This document shows positions 34,345 to 43,962 of a stretch of 64,000 nucleotides of DNA, in pieces. Position numbers and translations under genes: made by a program. Origin of the DNA: Shimazuella alba. Lineage in GTDB: Bacteria; Bacillota; Bacilli; Thermoactinomycetales; Thermoactinomycetaceae. The notes under the pieces were generated by a model. That model ran no database searches, had not been told where the DNA came from, and saw only the letters and a list, made by a program, of their open reading frames with translations. The stretch lies in contig NZ_WUUL01000012.1 of NCBI RefSeq assembly GCF_009831235.1, forward strand, positions 1-64,000, in the 5' to 3' direction. Positions within the stretch are counted from its first letter, which is position 1, and the number at the start of each line of letters is the position of its first letter.

Positions 34345-34718
34345 GATCGTTCACTTGTAACGAAAGGATTCTGTTTCTTTTGTGAATCTTACTAGTTGTG
34401 TCGCGTATACTTCATAAGTTCCACTGCATCTGTTCCTCATGTTTAAATTAGTAAAATTAGCAGAATTAAAAATTAAATTCACACATTATTTTATTAGACT
34501 ATTACTATGTAAAAGACAGTTTCTATTTCATGTTGAAACCCATATAAAATCACACTTCCCTAGTTGTGAATTAATATTTTTATAGAAGGAAACAACCATG
34601 TTATAATATAATGTATTTTTTATACATCAAATCTTCTATCCCCTACTTACTCTATATCCTCCCAATCAAACCTTATTTTGTGATCTGAAATATTCTCCTA
34701 AAAAAATAAAAAAAAACG

Positions 34719-34766
34719 TTTACTTCAACTTATTTGAATGGTATATTGAGAATGATTATCAATTTC
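34719..34766 (+). promoter_or_regulatory. Fur-box promoter of the siderophore operon
   Basis: TTTACT (34719-34724) and TATATT (34742-34747) are spaced by 17 bases. GAGAATGATTATCAATTTC at 34748-34766 matches 15 of 19 positions of the classic Fur box and directly follows the -10, so iron-loaded Fur should block transcription. Confidence 0.8.
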
Positions 34767-34791
34767 AATGCATGGTAGGAGTGATACTCAA

Positions 34792-36156
34792 ATGAATCAT
34801 CCCACAAGGGGACACAATGCCTATTATCTTACTAATCAAGAACTTCGTGAATCCAATGCTCGTTCCTATCCACGTCGTATCCCTATTGCTATTAAAGAAG
34901 CAAATGGAATCATGGTGAAAGATGTTGAAGGAAAAAACTACTTTGACTGCTTGGCAGGTGCTGGAACACTTGCATTGGGGCATAATCACCCCGTTGTGAT
35001 TGAAGCCATTCAAAAAGTCCTCCACCATCAACTTCCATTGCATACACTTGACATTACAACTCCTGTTAAGGATGAATTTATCGGAGAATTGTTTAAAATC
35101 CTACCGAAAGAATTCTCTTCGAAAGCAAAAATTCTATTTTGCGGCCCTACAGGAGCAGATGCTGTAGAAGCTGCAATTAAACTGGTGAAGACTGCAACAG
35201 GAAAAAGGAGCATCTTTTCCTTCCACGGTGCTTATCATGGAATGACTCATGGGGCACTGAGTTTGACTGGAAATGTTAGCCCAAAACAATCAGTGGCGAA
35301 TTTAATGCCAGATGTACATTTTCTGCCATATCCCTATAGCTATCGTTGTCCGTTTCAACAAGGTGGCGATCTAGGAGCACAAACTTCTTCCCATTATGTA
35401 CAACATGTACTGGATGACCCAGAAAGTGGTATCGTCTCTCCTGCTGGAATGATTATGGAGATAGTACAAGGGGAAGGCGGGGTAATTCCTGCTCCAAATA
35501 GTTGGATAGATCAAATACGTTCGATCACCCAAGATAGAGGAATCCCACTTATTATTGATGAGGTTCAAACTGGTTTAGGTCGAACTGGGAAGTTGTTTGC
35601 ATTTGAACATTCCGGCATTGTACCAGATGTAGTTATCTTATCCAAAGCAATCGGCGGTTCGCTTCCTCTCTCTGTTGTTGTCTATGACGAATCTTTGGAC
35701 AAATGGTCTCCTGGAGCCCATGCAGGGACATTTCGAGGTAATCAAATGGCTATGGCTGCTGGAACAGCAACCATTCGCTTCATCCAGGAAAACAAGCTTG
35801 AGATACAAGCAGACAAGCTTGGAAACAAAATGATGGCTAGTTTAAAAGAAGTTCAAAAAAACAGTTCAAGTATTGGGGAAGTACGTGGTCGAGGTTTAAT
35901 GATTGGGGTGGAGATCGTCAACACCCAACAAAGTCCAAACAAGATGCAAAGTTATCCTCCATACCCTGAATTGGCACGTCAGATTCAACATGAATGTCTG
36001 AAAAGAGGATTGATTTTAGAATTAGGCGGAAGGTATGGCAGTGTAGTTCGCTTTTTACCTCCATTGATTGTTACAGAAAAACAAGTTGATATAATATGTG
36101 AAATCTTTGATACTGCAATACAATCTGTAGAACGAAAATTACTACATTTCACATAA
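34792..36156 (+). CDS. rhbA: Diaminobutyrate--2-oxoglutarate aminotransferase (RhbA-like)
   Basis: A 454-residue class III PLP aminotransferase that makes L-2,4-diaminobutyrate from aspartate semialdehyde. The PLP Lys lies in VVILSKAIGGSLPLSVV, with LIIDEVQTGLGRTGK before it and HAGTFRGNQMAMAAG after it. AGGAG lies ten bases before ATG 34792. It is the first gene of a Fur-controlled operon whose order equals rhbABCDEF. With RhbB it supplies 1,3-diaminopropane for the siderophore. Confidence 0.92.
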   Translation: MNHPTRGHNAYYLTNQELRESNARSYPRRIPIAIKEANGIMVKDVEGKNYFDCLAGAGTLALGHNHPVVIEAIQKVLHHQLPLHTLDITTPVKDEFIGELFKILPKEFSSKAKILFCGPTGADAVEAAIKLVKTATGKRSIFSFHGAYHGMTHGALSLTGNVSPKQSVANLMPDVHFLPYPYSYRCPFQQGGDLGAQTSSHYVQHVLDDPESGIVSPAGMIMEIVQGEGGVIPAPNSWIDQIRSITQDRGIPLIIDEVQTGLGRTGKLFAFEHSGIVPDVVILSKAIGGSLPLSVVVYDESLDKWSPGAHAGTFRGNQMAMAAGTATIRFIQENKLEIQADKLGNKMMASLKEVQKNSSSIGEVRGRGLMIGVEIVNTQQSPNKMQSYPPYPELARQIQHECLKRGLILELGGRYGSVVRFLPPLIVTEKQVDIICEIFDTAIQSVERKLLHFT

Positions 36157-36169
36157 TCAGGAGGTTTTC

Positions 36170-37705
36170 ATGTTTCCTTCAAAAGAAAAAACCGAAAAAT
36201 CAGCAGAACACCTCTTTTTAAATAACTCACAAAAATCTTGGCTCGCATACCAACATGGAATGACACAGACCCATCAAACAATTTATGAACAGTTCGCCAA
36301 TCTATCCCTGCCTTATAGTGGAATTTCCATTCATGATCTAAAAGAGCAACTAGATTTATTTTCCATATGCCCAGAAGAAGGTCGTGATCTTTCCCAAATC
36401 ATCATAAGTGTTGGTGAAACGATTCTTAAAAATTCAATAGCTGTACATCATCCTAATTGCTGTGCTCATTTACACTGCCCGCCACTGATTCCTGCTTTAG
36501 CTGCTGAAGCGATGATCAGTGCTAGTAATCAATCCATGGATTCATGGGATCAAAGTTCAGCTGCAACATTAATGGAAGAGAAATTGATAAGCTGGCTTTG
36601 TCACTTATTTGGGTATCAAGATGATGCTGATGGTGTCTTTACAAGCGGCGGGACACAATCCAACTTTATGGGTCTCCTTTTGGCAAGAGATCAATACATC
36701 AAAGAACATTTTAATTGGAATGTAAAGAAACAAGGGCTTCCATCAAACTTTCATCAATTACGAATTTTATGTTCCACTTCCGCTCACTTTACTGTAAAAC
36801 AATCTGCTGCATTGCTAGGGCTAGGAGAAAATGCTGTCGTAACGATCGAAACAGATGAACAGATGCGTATGTGTTTAGACGATTTAGATAAAAAACTGGA
36901 TATTCTTTATTCACAAGGACTTGCTCCATTCGCCTTAGTTGCAACAGCTGGATCTACTGACTTTGGCGCGATTGATCCTATTTTAGCATGCTCAAAACGT
37001 GCAAAACATTATAGGATGTGGTTACATGTGGATGCTGCTTATGGAGGAGCTCTCCTATTAAGTGACCAGTACAAACACTTGCTTACTAATATTGAATTAG
37101 CAGATTCTATCACCGTCGATTTTCACAAACTTTTTTATCAGCCAATTAGTTGTGGTGCATTCCTTCTAAAAAGAGCTAAATATTTTAACCTGATGAAATC
37201 CAATGCAGACTATTTAAATCCAGAAGAACATGAACACCAAGGGATACCGGATTTGGTTGCAAAATCGATTCAAACTACTCGCCGTTTTGATGCATTAAAG
37301 TTATGGATATCTCTGCAAGCAATTGGACGGAAAAAATTTGCTGAACTACTGGATTATACTATTGAGTTAGCTAAAAATACATCAAAACTCATCTTACATG
37401 ATCCATCATTGGAACTACTGAATAAAAATCCCACCTTAAATGCAATTGTTTTTCGTTACACCGGAAAATCAATGGTAAATCAGCTTGAAACCTTGAATCG
37501 CCTGAATATAAAAATACGACAAAACTTAGTGAACAGCGGAAAAGTAATATTGGCACAGACCAAATGCAACGGTATTGCTTATTTAAAATTGACAATGCTC
37601 AATCCCCTTATGACGATAGGGGATGTCACGTTTATCTTAAATGAGGTAAAACAAATTGGAGAGTTACTTCAATCAAGGAAGAGAGAGGACGACAAGAATG
37701 TCTAA
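36170..37705 (+). CDS. rhbB: L-2,4-diaminobutyrate decarboxylase (RhbB-like)
   Basis: A 511-residue group II PLP decarboxylase that converts diaminobutyrate to 1,3-diaminopropane. The substrate-side motif SASNQSMDSWDQSSAATLMEE-type region, the LHVDAAYGG Asp that pairs with the pyridine nitrogen, and the PLP Lys in SITVDFHKLFYQP are visible. AGGAGG precedes ATG 36170 by five bases, and 13 bases separate it from rhbA. Its end overlaps the next gene by eight bases. Confidence 0.92.
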   Translation: MFPSKEKTEKSAEHLFLNNSQKSWLAYQHGMTQTHQTIYEQFANLSLPYSGISIHDLKEQLDLFSICPEEGRDLSQIIISVGETILKNSIAVHHPNCCAHLHCPPLIPALAAEAMISASNQSMDSWDQSSAATLMEEKLISWLCHLFGYQDDADGVFTSGGTQSNFMGLLLARDQYIKEHFNWNVKKQGLPSNFHQLRILCSTSAHFTVKQSAALLGLGENAVVTIETDEQMRMCLDDLDKKLDILYSQGLAPFALVATAGSTDFGAIDPILACSKRAKHYRMWLHVDAAYGGALLLSDQYKHLLTNIELADSITVDFHKLFYQPISCGAFLLKRAKYFNLMKSNADYLNPEEHEHQGIPDLVAKSIQTTRRFDALKLWISLQAIGRKKFAELLDYTIELAKNTSKLILHDPSLELLNKNPTLNAIVFRYTGKSMVNQLETLNRLNIKIRQNLVNSGKVILAQTKCNGIAYLKLTMLNPLMTIGDVTFILNEVKQIGELLQSRKREDDKNV

Positions 37706-39524
37706 GACCATAGCTGAACAGGCCAGCATGCAAAATTTTATAAATTGCTACCTGAGGGAAGTAGATAACTTTGTATTTATAGAAGATAACAATTCCAACA
37801 AGACGCATTCTTTCTATCGGCTTTTCTCTGTTTGTCAGGCAGACAAATTGGTTATCTGCCCTCTTCCCCATCATGGGATTCATATTGTTGCACCAATTAA
37901 ATATTGGTCTCTTACTGGTCGTCATCTGTTCCAATTTCCATGGCATTACTTGACGCCAAGCAAAGAGTTACTATCCCTTGATTATGTTACACTTGTAACC
38001 CTGATTACAAAAGAGTTATCTATTCACCATCATACAGCTGGATATCTAGATAAATTAGTTTCTGGAACAATACAGAGTTGTCAACACATCGATTCTTATA
38101 TTTCAGCTCGTAAAACGGACAGACAAGAACTATATCATCCCACTTTTCGTTTTATTGATGCCGAGCAATCTCTTGTTTTTGGGCATCCGATGCATCCCAC
38201 ACCAAAAAGCAGGCAAGGTTTTTCTGATTTGGATCAGCAACTGTATTCTCCAGAACAAAAAGGAAATTTTCCTTTACACTTTTTTCGTGCTCACCAATCC
38301 ATCATAAAAGAGGACTCAACTTTTTCACTATCCGCTACTCAATTAATAAAAAAGGAATTATTACAAGATCCTCTATTGAATGAACCATTTAAAAAACAAT
38401 TTTTAAATGAGGATGAATATTCGATTTTACCTATCCATCCCATCCAAGCACAGCACTTGCTACAAAAGCGAGAAATCATAGATTTAATGGACAAGGAACT
38501 ATTGATGGATCTTGGTGTAAGAGGACGAGCATATTTTCCTACCTCTTCTGTCCGAACCTTGTACCACCCTCAAGCCCGATTCATGCTCAAAAGCTCATTG
38601 AATATCAAAATTACAAATTCTGTTCGAGTCAATAAATTAAAAGAGTTGGCACGCGGCGTTGAGGTATCAAGAATCTTGGAAAGCAAGATAGGAAGTGATA
38701 TGAAAAAACGATTCCCAAAATTCAGTATCATACAAGATCCTGCCTATCTTACCATCCAAATCCCCTCACTAGAAGAATCCGGATTCGAGTTAGTGTTACG
38801 GGAAAATCCCTTTATGAAGGGACAAGATAAAGATGTCACACTTTTAGCAGGATTAGGACAAGACCCTATTGTTGGAGACAAATCACGTTTGGCTAATATT
38901 ATTACCGAATTAGCTCATAAAGAACATCGAAACATACGAGAGGTAAGTCTTGATTGGTTTAACCAATACTTGTCTATCTCATTTGAGCCGATCATGTGGT
39001 TGTATCTGCAATATGGAATCGCATTGGAAGCTCATCAGCAAAACAGTTTGGTGCAATTGCATAATGGTTATCCACATCACTTTTATTATCGGGACAATCA
39101 AGGCTACTACTATTGTGAATCTACTTTCTCTAACCTTGAACAAATTCTCCCAGGAATCAATCAACAAAGTCAAACCATGTGCGCTGATGAAGTAGCAGAT
39201 GAACGACTTCGTTACTATCTCTTTATCAATCATATATTTGGTTTAATTAATGCATTTGGTACTTCTGAGTTAATTGACGAAGAAGAACTTCTTATAGAAC
39301 TGAGGAAATCACTCGTCAAATTACAACCCTTAAATCGTGAGCCATCTACTTTAATTTCTAGTTTATTAGAAAAAGAGCAGTTGCCTTGCAAAGCTAACTT
39401 GCTAACCCGTTTGTATGATATGGATGAATTGGAAGGACCAATGGAAAGTCAATCTGTATATGTTCACATTTCTAATCCGTTAGTAAAAGGGGTCACAGAT
39501 AATGGAATCACATCTTCATCTTGA
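37698..39524 (+). CDS. rhbC: NIS siderophore synthetase, IucA/IucC family (RhbC-like)
   Basis: A 608-residue ATP-dependent synthetase that joins citrate to a hydroxamate amine in nonribosomal-peptide-synthetase-independent siderophore assembly. IucA/IucC core motifs are GHPMHPTPKSRQGF, ILPIHPIQAQHLL and FPTSSVRTLYHP (ATP and citrate site), with the C-terminal FhuF-like iron-reductase-type fold region around FEPIMWLYLQYGIALEAHQQN. Start ATG 37698 overlaps the rhbB end. It is one of two NIS synthetases in this operon, as needed for a two-armed citrate siderophore. Confidence 0.92.
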   Translation: MSKTIAEQASMQNFINCYLREVDNFVFIEDNNSNKTHSFYRLFSVCQADKLVICPLPHHGIHIVAPIKYWSLTGRHLFQFPWHYLTPSKELLSLDYVTLVTLITKELSIHHHTAGYLDKLVSGTIQSCQHIDSYISARKTDRQELYHPTFRFIDAEQSLVFGHPMHPTPKSRQGFSDLDQQLYSPEQKGNFPLHFFRAHQSIIKEDSTFSLSATQLIKKELLQDPLLNEPFKKQFLNEDEYSILPIHPIQAQHLLQKREIIDLMDKELLMDLGVRGRAYFPTSSVRTLYHPQARFMLKSSLNIKITNSVRVNKLKELARGVEVSRILESKIGSDMKKRFPKFSIIQDPAYLTIQIPSLEESGFELVLRENPFMKGQDKDVTLLAGLGQDPIVGDKSRLANIITELAHKEHRNIREVSLDWFNQYLSISFEPIMWLYLQYGIALEAHQQNSLVQLHNGYPHHFYYRDNQGYYYCESTFSNLEQILPGINQQSQTMCADEVADERLRYYLFINHIFGLINAFGTSELIDEEELLIELRKSLVKLQPLNREPSTLISSLLEKEQLPCKANLLTRLYDMDELEGPMESQSVYVHISNPLVKGVTDNGITSSS

Positions 39525-40083
39525 TAACTTCAGCTTCTACCATCAGAAGATTAGGAAAACAATTTCTTTTCGTCCTGTTCGTTTGGAACAAGACTTAGAA
39601 ATGCTTCATCAATGGATGCATGAACCACATGTTATTCCCTTCTGGAATCGTGCCCTTTCACTAGAAAAATATGAAGTTCACTTACGGGATTTTTTGAAAG
39701 ACACTCACCAATCCCTTCATATTGGATCATTAGATGATGTCCCAATCAGTTACTGGGAAACGTATTGGGCAAAAGATGATGTATTAGGTAAAAGCTATGA
39801 TGTTCACCCAGATGATCAGGGAATTCATCTCTTATTTGGACCAACTTCTTATCTAGGAAAAGGTTACGCTCTTCCTTTTCTAAGCACAATGGTTTACTGC
39901 CTATTTCAGCATGAGAAAACCGAAAAAGTCGTAGCCGAACCTGATATTCGAAACGAAAAAATGATTCATATATTCAAAAAATGCGGATTTGAACTTCAAA
40001 AAAATATCAAGCTTCCTGACAAAGAGGCGGCTCTTATGTTCTGTCACCGCGAACCATTTTTAAGGAGTTGGAATGATGTCTAA
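39502..40083 (+). CDS. rhbD: Siderophore hydroxylamine N-acetyltransferase (RhbD/IucB-like)
   Basis: A 193-residue GNAT enzyme that acylates N-hydroxy-1,3-diaminopropane. FRPVRLEQDLEMLHQWMHEPHVIPFW is the IucB/RhbD opening, and LLFGPTSYLGKGYALPFLS plus AEPDIRNEKMIHIFKKCGF carry the CoA site. The natural donor in schizokinen-type pathways is acetyl-CoA. The gene overlaps rhbC by 23 bases and the hydroxylase gene by 11. Confidence 0.9.
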   Translation: MESHLHLDNFSFYHQKIRKTISFRPVRLEQDLEMLHQWMHEPHVIPFWNRALSLEKYEVHLRDFLKDTHQSLHIGSLDDVPISYWETYWAKDDVLGKSYDVHPDDQGIHLLFGPTSYLGKGYALPFLSTMVYCLFQHEKTEKVVAEPDIRNEKMIHIFKKCGFELQKNIKLPDKEAALMFCHREPFLRSWNDV

Positions 40084-41473
40084 TCATATGGACACAGAAA
40101 CACAGTCCTCTCTATTGGACCTCATCGGTGTGGGAATTGGACCTTTTAATTTGGGATTAGCAACCATGCTGACAAAAGCAGAAGATGTAAAAGCTATGTT
40201 TTTTGAGCAAAAACCTCAGTTTGATTGGCATCCTGGATTATTGTTGGAAGGAACTACTTTACAAGTTCCATTTTTTGCTGACTTGGTTACAATGGCTGAT
40301 CCGACCAGCCCTTTCTCCTTTCTCAACTATTTGAAAGAACACAACAGACTATTCCATTTTTACTTTCTAGAAAAATTCCATATCCCACGAGTAGAGTATA
40401 ATCACTACTGCCAATGGGTTAGTCAACAATTGGATTCCTGTTATTTTGGCAGACAAGTAACCAGTGTCACATGGCATAAAGGAAACAACCAAGACTATTT
40501 TTCCATCGAAGTAATGGAAATAGATAGTGGCAATACCAAGAAATACTTGGCTAAAAATTTGGTATTAGGGGTTGGAAGTACACCTAACATTCACCCTAAG
40601 TTCCAAGGCTTTCTTTCAGAAGAAGTGTTTCATTCTTCCACATTCCAGCATCATCGTAATCGGTGCCGCAAAGCCGACTCCATCACAGTTGTTGGATCAG
40701 GTCAAAGTGCCGCTGAGGTTTTCTATGCATTGTTGCTGGATCAAACTGATTATGATTACAAATTGGATTGGTTGACACGATCAGATGGCTTTTTTCCGAT
40801 GGAATACTCCAAACTCGGATTGGAACATTTTTCTCCTGATTACACGACATATTTCCATCATCTCCCACAAAACAAGAGAGATGACCGCATCTTAAAGCAA
40901 GATTTACTTTATAAAGGAATCAGTACCAAAACAATAGCTGATATATATGATCTCATTTATGAACGTACTGCCTGTGGCTCACAAATTCCTGTGCGTTTAT
41001 TATCGCAAATTGATGTTCAACAAATAAAAAAACAAGAGCAGGGCGAGAAACAAAACTATCAACTATCCTGTTTTCAAAAAGAGCAGGAGAAGCATTTTGT
41101 ACATGAAAGTGAGATGGTGATCTTTGCCACTGGATACCAACGCAAAACACCTTCATGTCTCTCTCATCTAGAATCATTGATTTGTCGGGACGAAAAAAAT
41201 AGAACCATTGTAAACCGAAATTATCAACTTGTTCTAACAGAAGAAACAAATTGCTCTATTTTTGTACAAAATGATGAGCTTCACACACATGGGATAGGCT
41301 CTCCGGACTTAGGACTAGGTGCTTACCGCAACTCTGTTATTATTAACGAGCTATCTCATCGAAATATCTACCCTGTCTCAGATCGAAACATATATCAACA
41401 ATTTGGTATTTTCTCCCCTTCAGTTGATAATTCCAACAAAGATATTCAAAAAGGAGTATCTATCTATGAATAA
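40073..41473 (+). CDS. rhbE: Diamine N-monooxygenase (RhbE/IucD-like)
   Basis: A 466-residue FAD- and NADPH-dependent N-hydroxylase of the ornithine/lysine monooxygenase family. The FAD motif is GVGIGPFNLGLA, the NADPH motif is VVGSGQSAAEVF and the C-terminal ATGY motif reads FATGYQRKTP. It should hydroxylate 1,3-diaminopropane to start the hydroxamate. AAGGAG lies five bases before ATG 40073. It overlaps both neighbours, showing tight coupling. Confidence 0.92.
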   Translation: MMSNHMDTETQSSLLDLIGVGIGPFNLGLATMLTKAEDVKAMFFEQKPQFDWHPGLLLEGTTLQVPFFADLVTMADPTSPFSFLNYLKEHNRLFHFYFLEKFHIPRVEYNHYCQWVSQQLDSCYFGRQVTSVTWHKGNNQDYFSIEVMEIDSGNTKKYLAKNLVLGVGSTPNIHPKFQGFLSEEVFHSSTFQHHRNRCRKADSITVVGSGQSAAEVFYALLLDQTDYDYKLDWLTRSDGFFPMEYSKLGLEHFSPDYTTYFHHLPQNKRDDRILKQDLLYKGISTKTIADIYDLIYERTACGSQIPVRLLSQIDVQQIKKQEQGEKQNYQLSCFQKEQEKHFVHESEMVIFATGYQRKTPSCLSHLESLICRDEKNRTIVNRNYQLVLTEETNCSIFVQNDELHTHGIGSPDLGLGAYRNSVIINELSHRNIYPVSDRNIYQQFGIFSPSVDNSNKDIQKGVSIYE

Positions 41474-43253
41474 ACACCAAACGATAACTTCTGTACTTAA
41501 TCCAATCTCATGGGAAATCGTATCTGTTCAATTATTGACCAAAATGATAGCTGAGTTTATGTATGAAGAAATTATCTATCCTGAACAGATAGAAACCAAA
41601 GGAAATATGATACGTTATCGATTACCATTAGACAATGGAATAGAATATACATTTGAAGCTAAAAAGCGTCTTTTTGATAGTTATCATGTTTTCTCTGAAA
41701 CGATACAACGGCACCAATCTGGTTTATCGACCAAAGCGACCAATCCAAATCAATTTCTCCTAGACCTTCAAAGTACTATCGGAATGTCTGCTACCACAAC
41801 GGCACACCTCATAAGGGAGTATAATCATACCTTAATTGCTGATGCTCATATTTTGGAAAACAAACAAAACCAACATAAAGATCTGACACAACTGGATTAT
41901 AGCGAATTAGAGGGAGAGATGGATGGTCATCCTTGGATAACTTACAACAAAGGCCGCATTGGGTTTGGTTATGATGACTACTTGTCCTATGCTCCCGAAC
42001 AAAAGCAGCCAGTTCAACTTCTATGGATTGCTGTCCACAAAGAAAAAGCAGGTTTTTATGCGATAGATGGACTTATGTACGATGAGCTTATCTACAAAGA
42101 ATTAGGAGAACAAGCTCTCGATTTTAATAATCACTTATTGAAATCCAAAAGTAATCCTCATCATTATTATTTTATGCCTATACATGAATGGCAATGGAAC
42201 AACTATATTATTCCATTCTTTGCTGAAGAACTAGCAAATAGATCCATTATCTATCTTGGAGTTGGTGAAGATAAATACCTTCCTCAGCAATCCATCCGAA
42301 CATTTGTAAACCTGGATCAAAAAAATCGACATCATGTCAAGCTACCGATGAGCATCTTAAACACACTAGTTTATCGAGGATTGCCGGGCGAAAGAACAGT
42401 TCTTGCACCTACCATAACAACATTTATTCAAGATATTTGGCAGAAGGATGCTTTTTTGAATAAAGAGTGTCGATTGATTCTTCCAGGCGAAATAGCTAGC
42501 ATAAATTATGATCATCCTCATTATTCTAAAATGACTGGAGTGCCATATCATTATCAAGAATTACTTGGCTGTATTTGGAGAGAAAGCATATATTCTTTCT
42601 TGGATGAAGGCGAACAAGCCATTACCCTTGCTTCTTTGTTACACTTAGATGAGCAAGGTAAACCGTTTTTCACTGCACTTTTGGAAAACTCGGGGCTATC
42701 TCTAGAGGAATGGCTTGACCATTTGTTATCCGTCATTCTCTCCCCACTACTTCATTACTTATATCGTTATGGCGTAGTATTTTCCCCTCATGGGCAAAAT
42801 ACCATCTTAGTATTAAAAGATTTTGTTCCTCATCGCATAGCGATAAAAGATTTCGTAGATGACGTAAATATAAGTCGTCACCCAATCCCTGAGCTTTCCA
42901 ACCTGCCAAACGATTTGAAAAAAGTTTTACGCAGTGAAGATCCAGAAGGATTATGCCAATTCATTTTCACTGGATTATTTATCTGTCATATGCGATATTT
43001 ATCTGATTTGTTGGAAACATATCATCAATACCCTGAATTCGAGTTTTGGAGTAAGGTTCGTTCAGCTATTGTCCATTACCAAAGTCGTTTTCCCGAACAA
43101 AGTGAACGATATGATTTGTTTGATTTACTTAAACCAAAGTTTACGAAGCTTTGTCTCAATCGAAATCGAATGCTCGACTATGGCTATGAAAATGGCGATG
43201 ACAGACCTCACGCTTCTGAATTCGGTTATGTCAACAATGCTTTAAGTAAATAA
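41466..43253 (+). CDS. rhbF: NIS siderophore synthetase, IucA/IucC family (RhbF-like)
   Basis: A 595-residue second NIS synthetase. Motifs seen are LEGEMDGHPWITYNKGRIGFG, YYFMPIHEWQWNNYI, PQQSIRTFVN and the C-terminal YRYGVVFSPHGQNTILVL with DFVDDVNISRHP. It should attach the second acyl-hydroxydiaminopropane arm to citrate. AAGGAG lies upstream of ATG 41466, which overlaps rhbE; an upstream open frame to 41319 lies inside rhbE and is not used. A terminator follows at 43317. Confidence 0.92.
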   Translation: MNKHQTITSVLNPISWEIVSVQLLTKMIAEFMYEEIIYPEQIETKGNMIRYRLPLDNGIEYTFEAKKRLFDSYHVFSETIQRHQSGLSTKATNPNQFLLDLQSTIGMSATTTAHLIREYNHTLIADAHILENKQNQHKDLTQLDYSELEGEMDGHPWITYNKGRIGFGYDDYLSYAPEQKQPVQLLWIAVHKEKAGFYAIDGLMYDELIYKELGEQALDFNNHLLKSKSNPHHYYFMPIHEWQWNNYIIPFFAEELANRSIIYLGVGEDKYLPQQSIRTFVNLDQKNRHHVKLPMSILNTLVYRGLPGERTVLAPTITTFIQDIWQKDAFLNKECRLILPGEIASINYDHPHYSKMTGVPYHYQELLGCIWRESIYSFLDEGEQAITLASLLHLDEQGKPFFTALLENSGLSLEEWLDHLLSVILSPLLHYLYRYGVVFSPHGQNTILVLKDFVPHRIAIKDFVDDVNISRHPIPELSNLPNDLKKVLRSEDPEGLCQFIFTGLFICHMRYLSDLLETYHQYPEFEFWSKVRSAIVHYQSRFPEQSERYDLFDLLKPKFTKLCLNRNRMLDYGYENGDDRPHASEFGYVNNALSK

Positions 43254-43316
43254 TTTTTTGACATCTTAACAAATGTCATATTCTGAACAGTTGTGTCTCA
43301 AAAGCTAAACTACCAT

Positions 43317-43353
43317 AAAAACCGCTATCCTTATGATATAGATAGCGGTTTTT
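43317..43353. terminator. Terminator of the siderophore operon (bidirectional)
   Basis: AAAACCGCTATC pairs with GATAGCGGTTTT around a 12-base loop with T runs on both strands. It ends rhbF and also the minus-strand lipoprotein gene. Confidence 0.88.
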
Positions 43354-43390
43354 ATTGCCTACAAGATAAAAAGATTTCATTCCTATTTTT

Positions 43391-43858
43391 TTACTGTAAA
43401 TTACCAATTACATTTCCAGAACTATCGATCTGTTTTGTTGACCTTATAACAGTCGATTTAAATTTCCATTGGTTATTTTCTTTGACCATTGTATGTTCTG
43501 CTATGGTCCGATTGTTCTTAAAGCGAGGGTCACTCTTTTTGTTAATTGTGTCCTGTTCGACCTCAATAATCGCGGTATCACCTGAAATGGATACTGCTTT
43601 AAACCTTTTCACAGTCGATACAAGATCTAAGTTGGAAAAAGCATATTCCATTGTTTTCTCTGTTTGAGTAACAACATTTGGATCAGTGTCTTTTGAAAGC
43701 ATATCCATATATTTAGTAAAATCTTTTTCATTCATAGCTTGCAAATTATCTTCGACTACTTGCTCTAACTCTTTTTCTGTCTGAGAAGTTGCAGTGCAGG
43801 CGGTAATTAGAAACAACATCATCATTGTGATGACCAAACGCATGTGTGATTTGTTCAT
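43391..43858 (-). CDS. Putative lipoprotein with NTF2/DUF4878-like domain
   Basis: About 155 residues. The type II signal peptide ends in the lipobox LITAC. The mature part starts TATSQTEKELEQVVEDNLQAMNEKDFTKYMDML and continues as a small alpha+beta fold like NTF2-like lipoproteins. It is anchored to the outer face of the membrane, and its role is unknown. ATG 43858 has AAAGGTAG upstream; the longer frame to 43954 lacks a ribosome site. It lies about 100 bases downstream of the MFS gene on the same strand. Confidence 0.75.
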   Translation of the reverse strand: MNKSHMRLVITMMMLFLITACTATSQTEKELEQVVEDNLQAMNEKDFTKYMDMLSKDTDPNVVTQTEKTMEYAFSNLDLVSTVKRFKAVSISGDTAIIEVEQDTINKKSDPRFKNNRTIAEHTMVKENNQWKFKSTVIRSTKQIDSSGNVIGNLQ

Positions 43859-43962
43859 AACATCTACCTTTCTTATCCCTATAAAATATTTTATTATAAA
43901 AAATAATAATTTTATACCTATTACAGCTATTTGATTTCCAAAAACGTGAACCAAGTTTGTAG

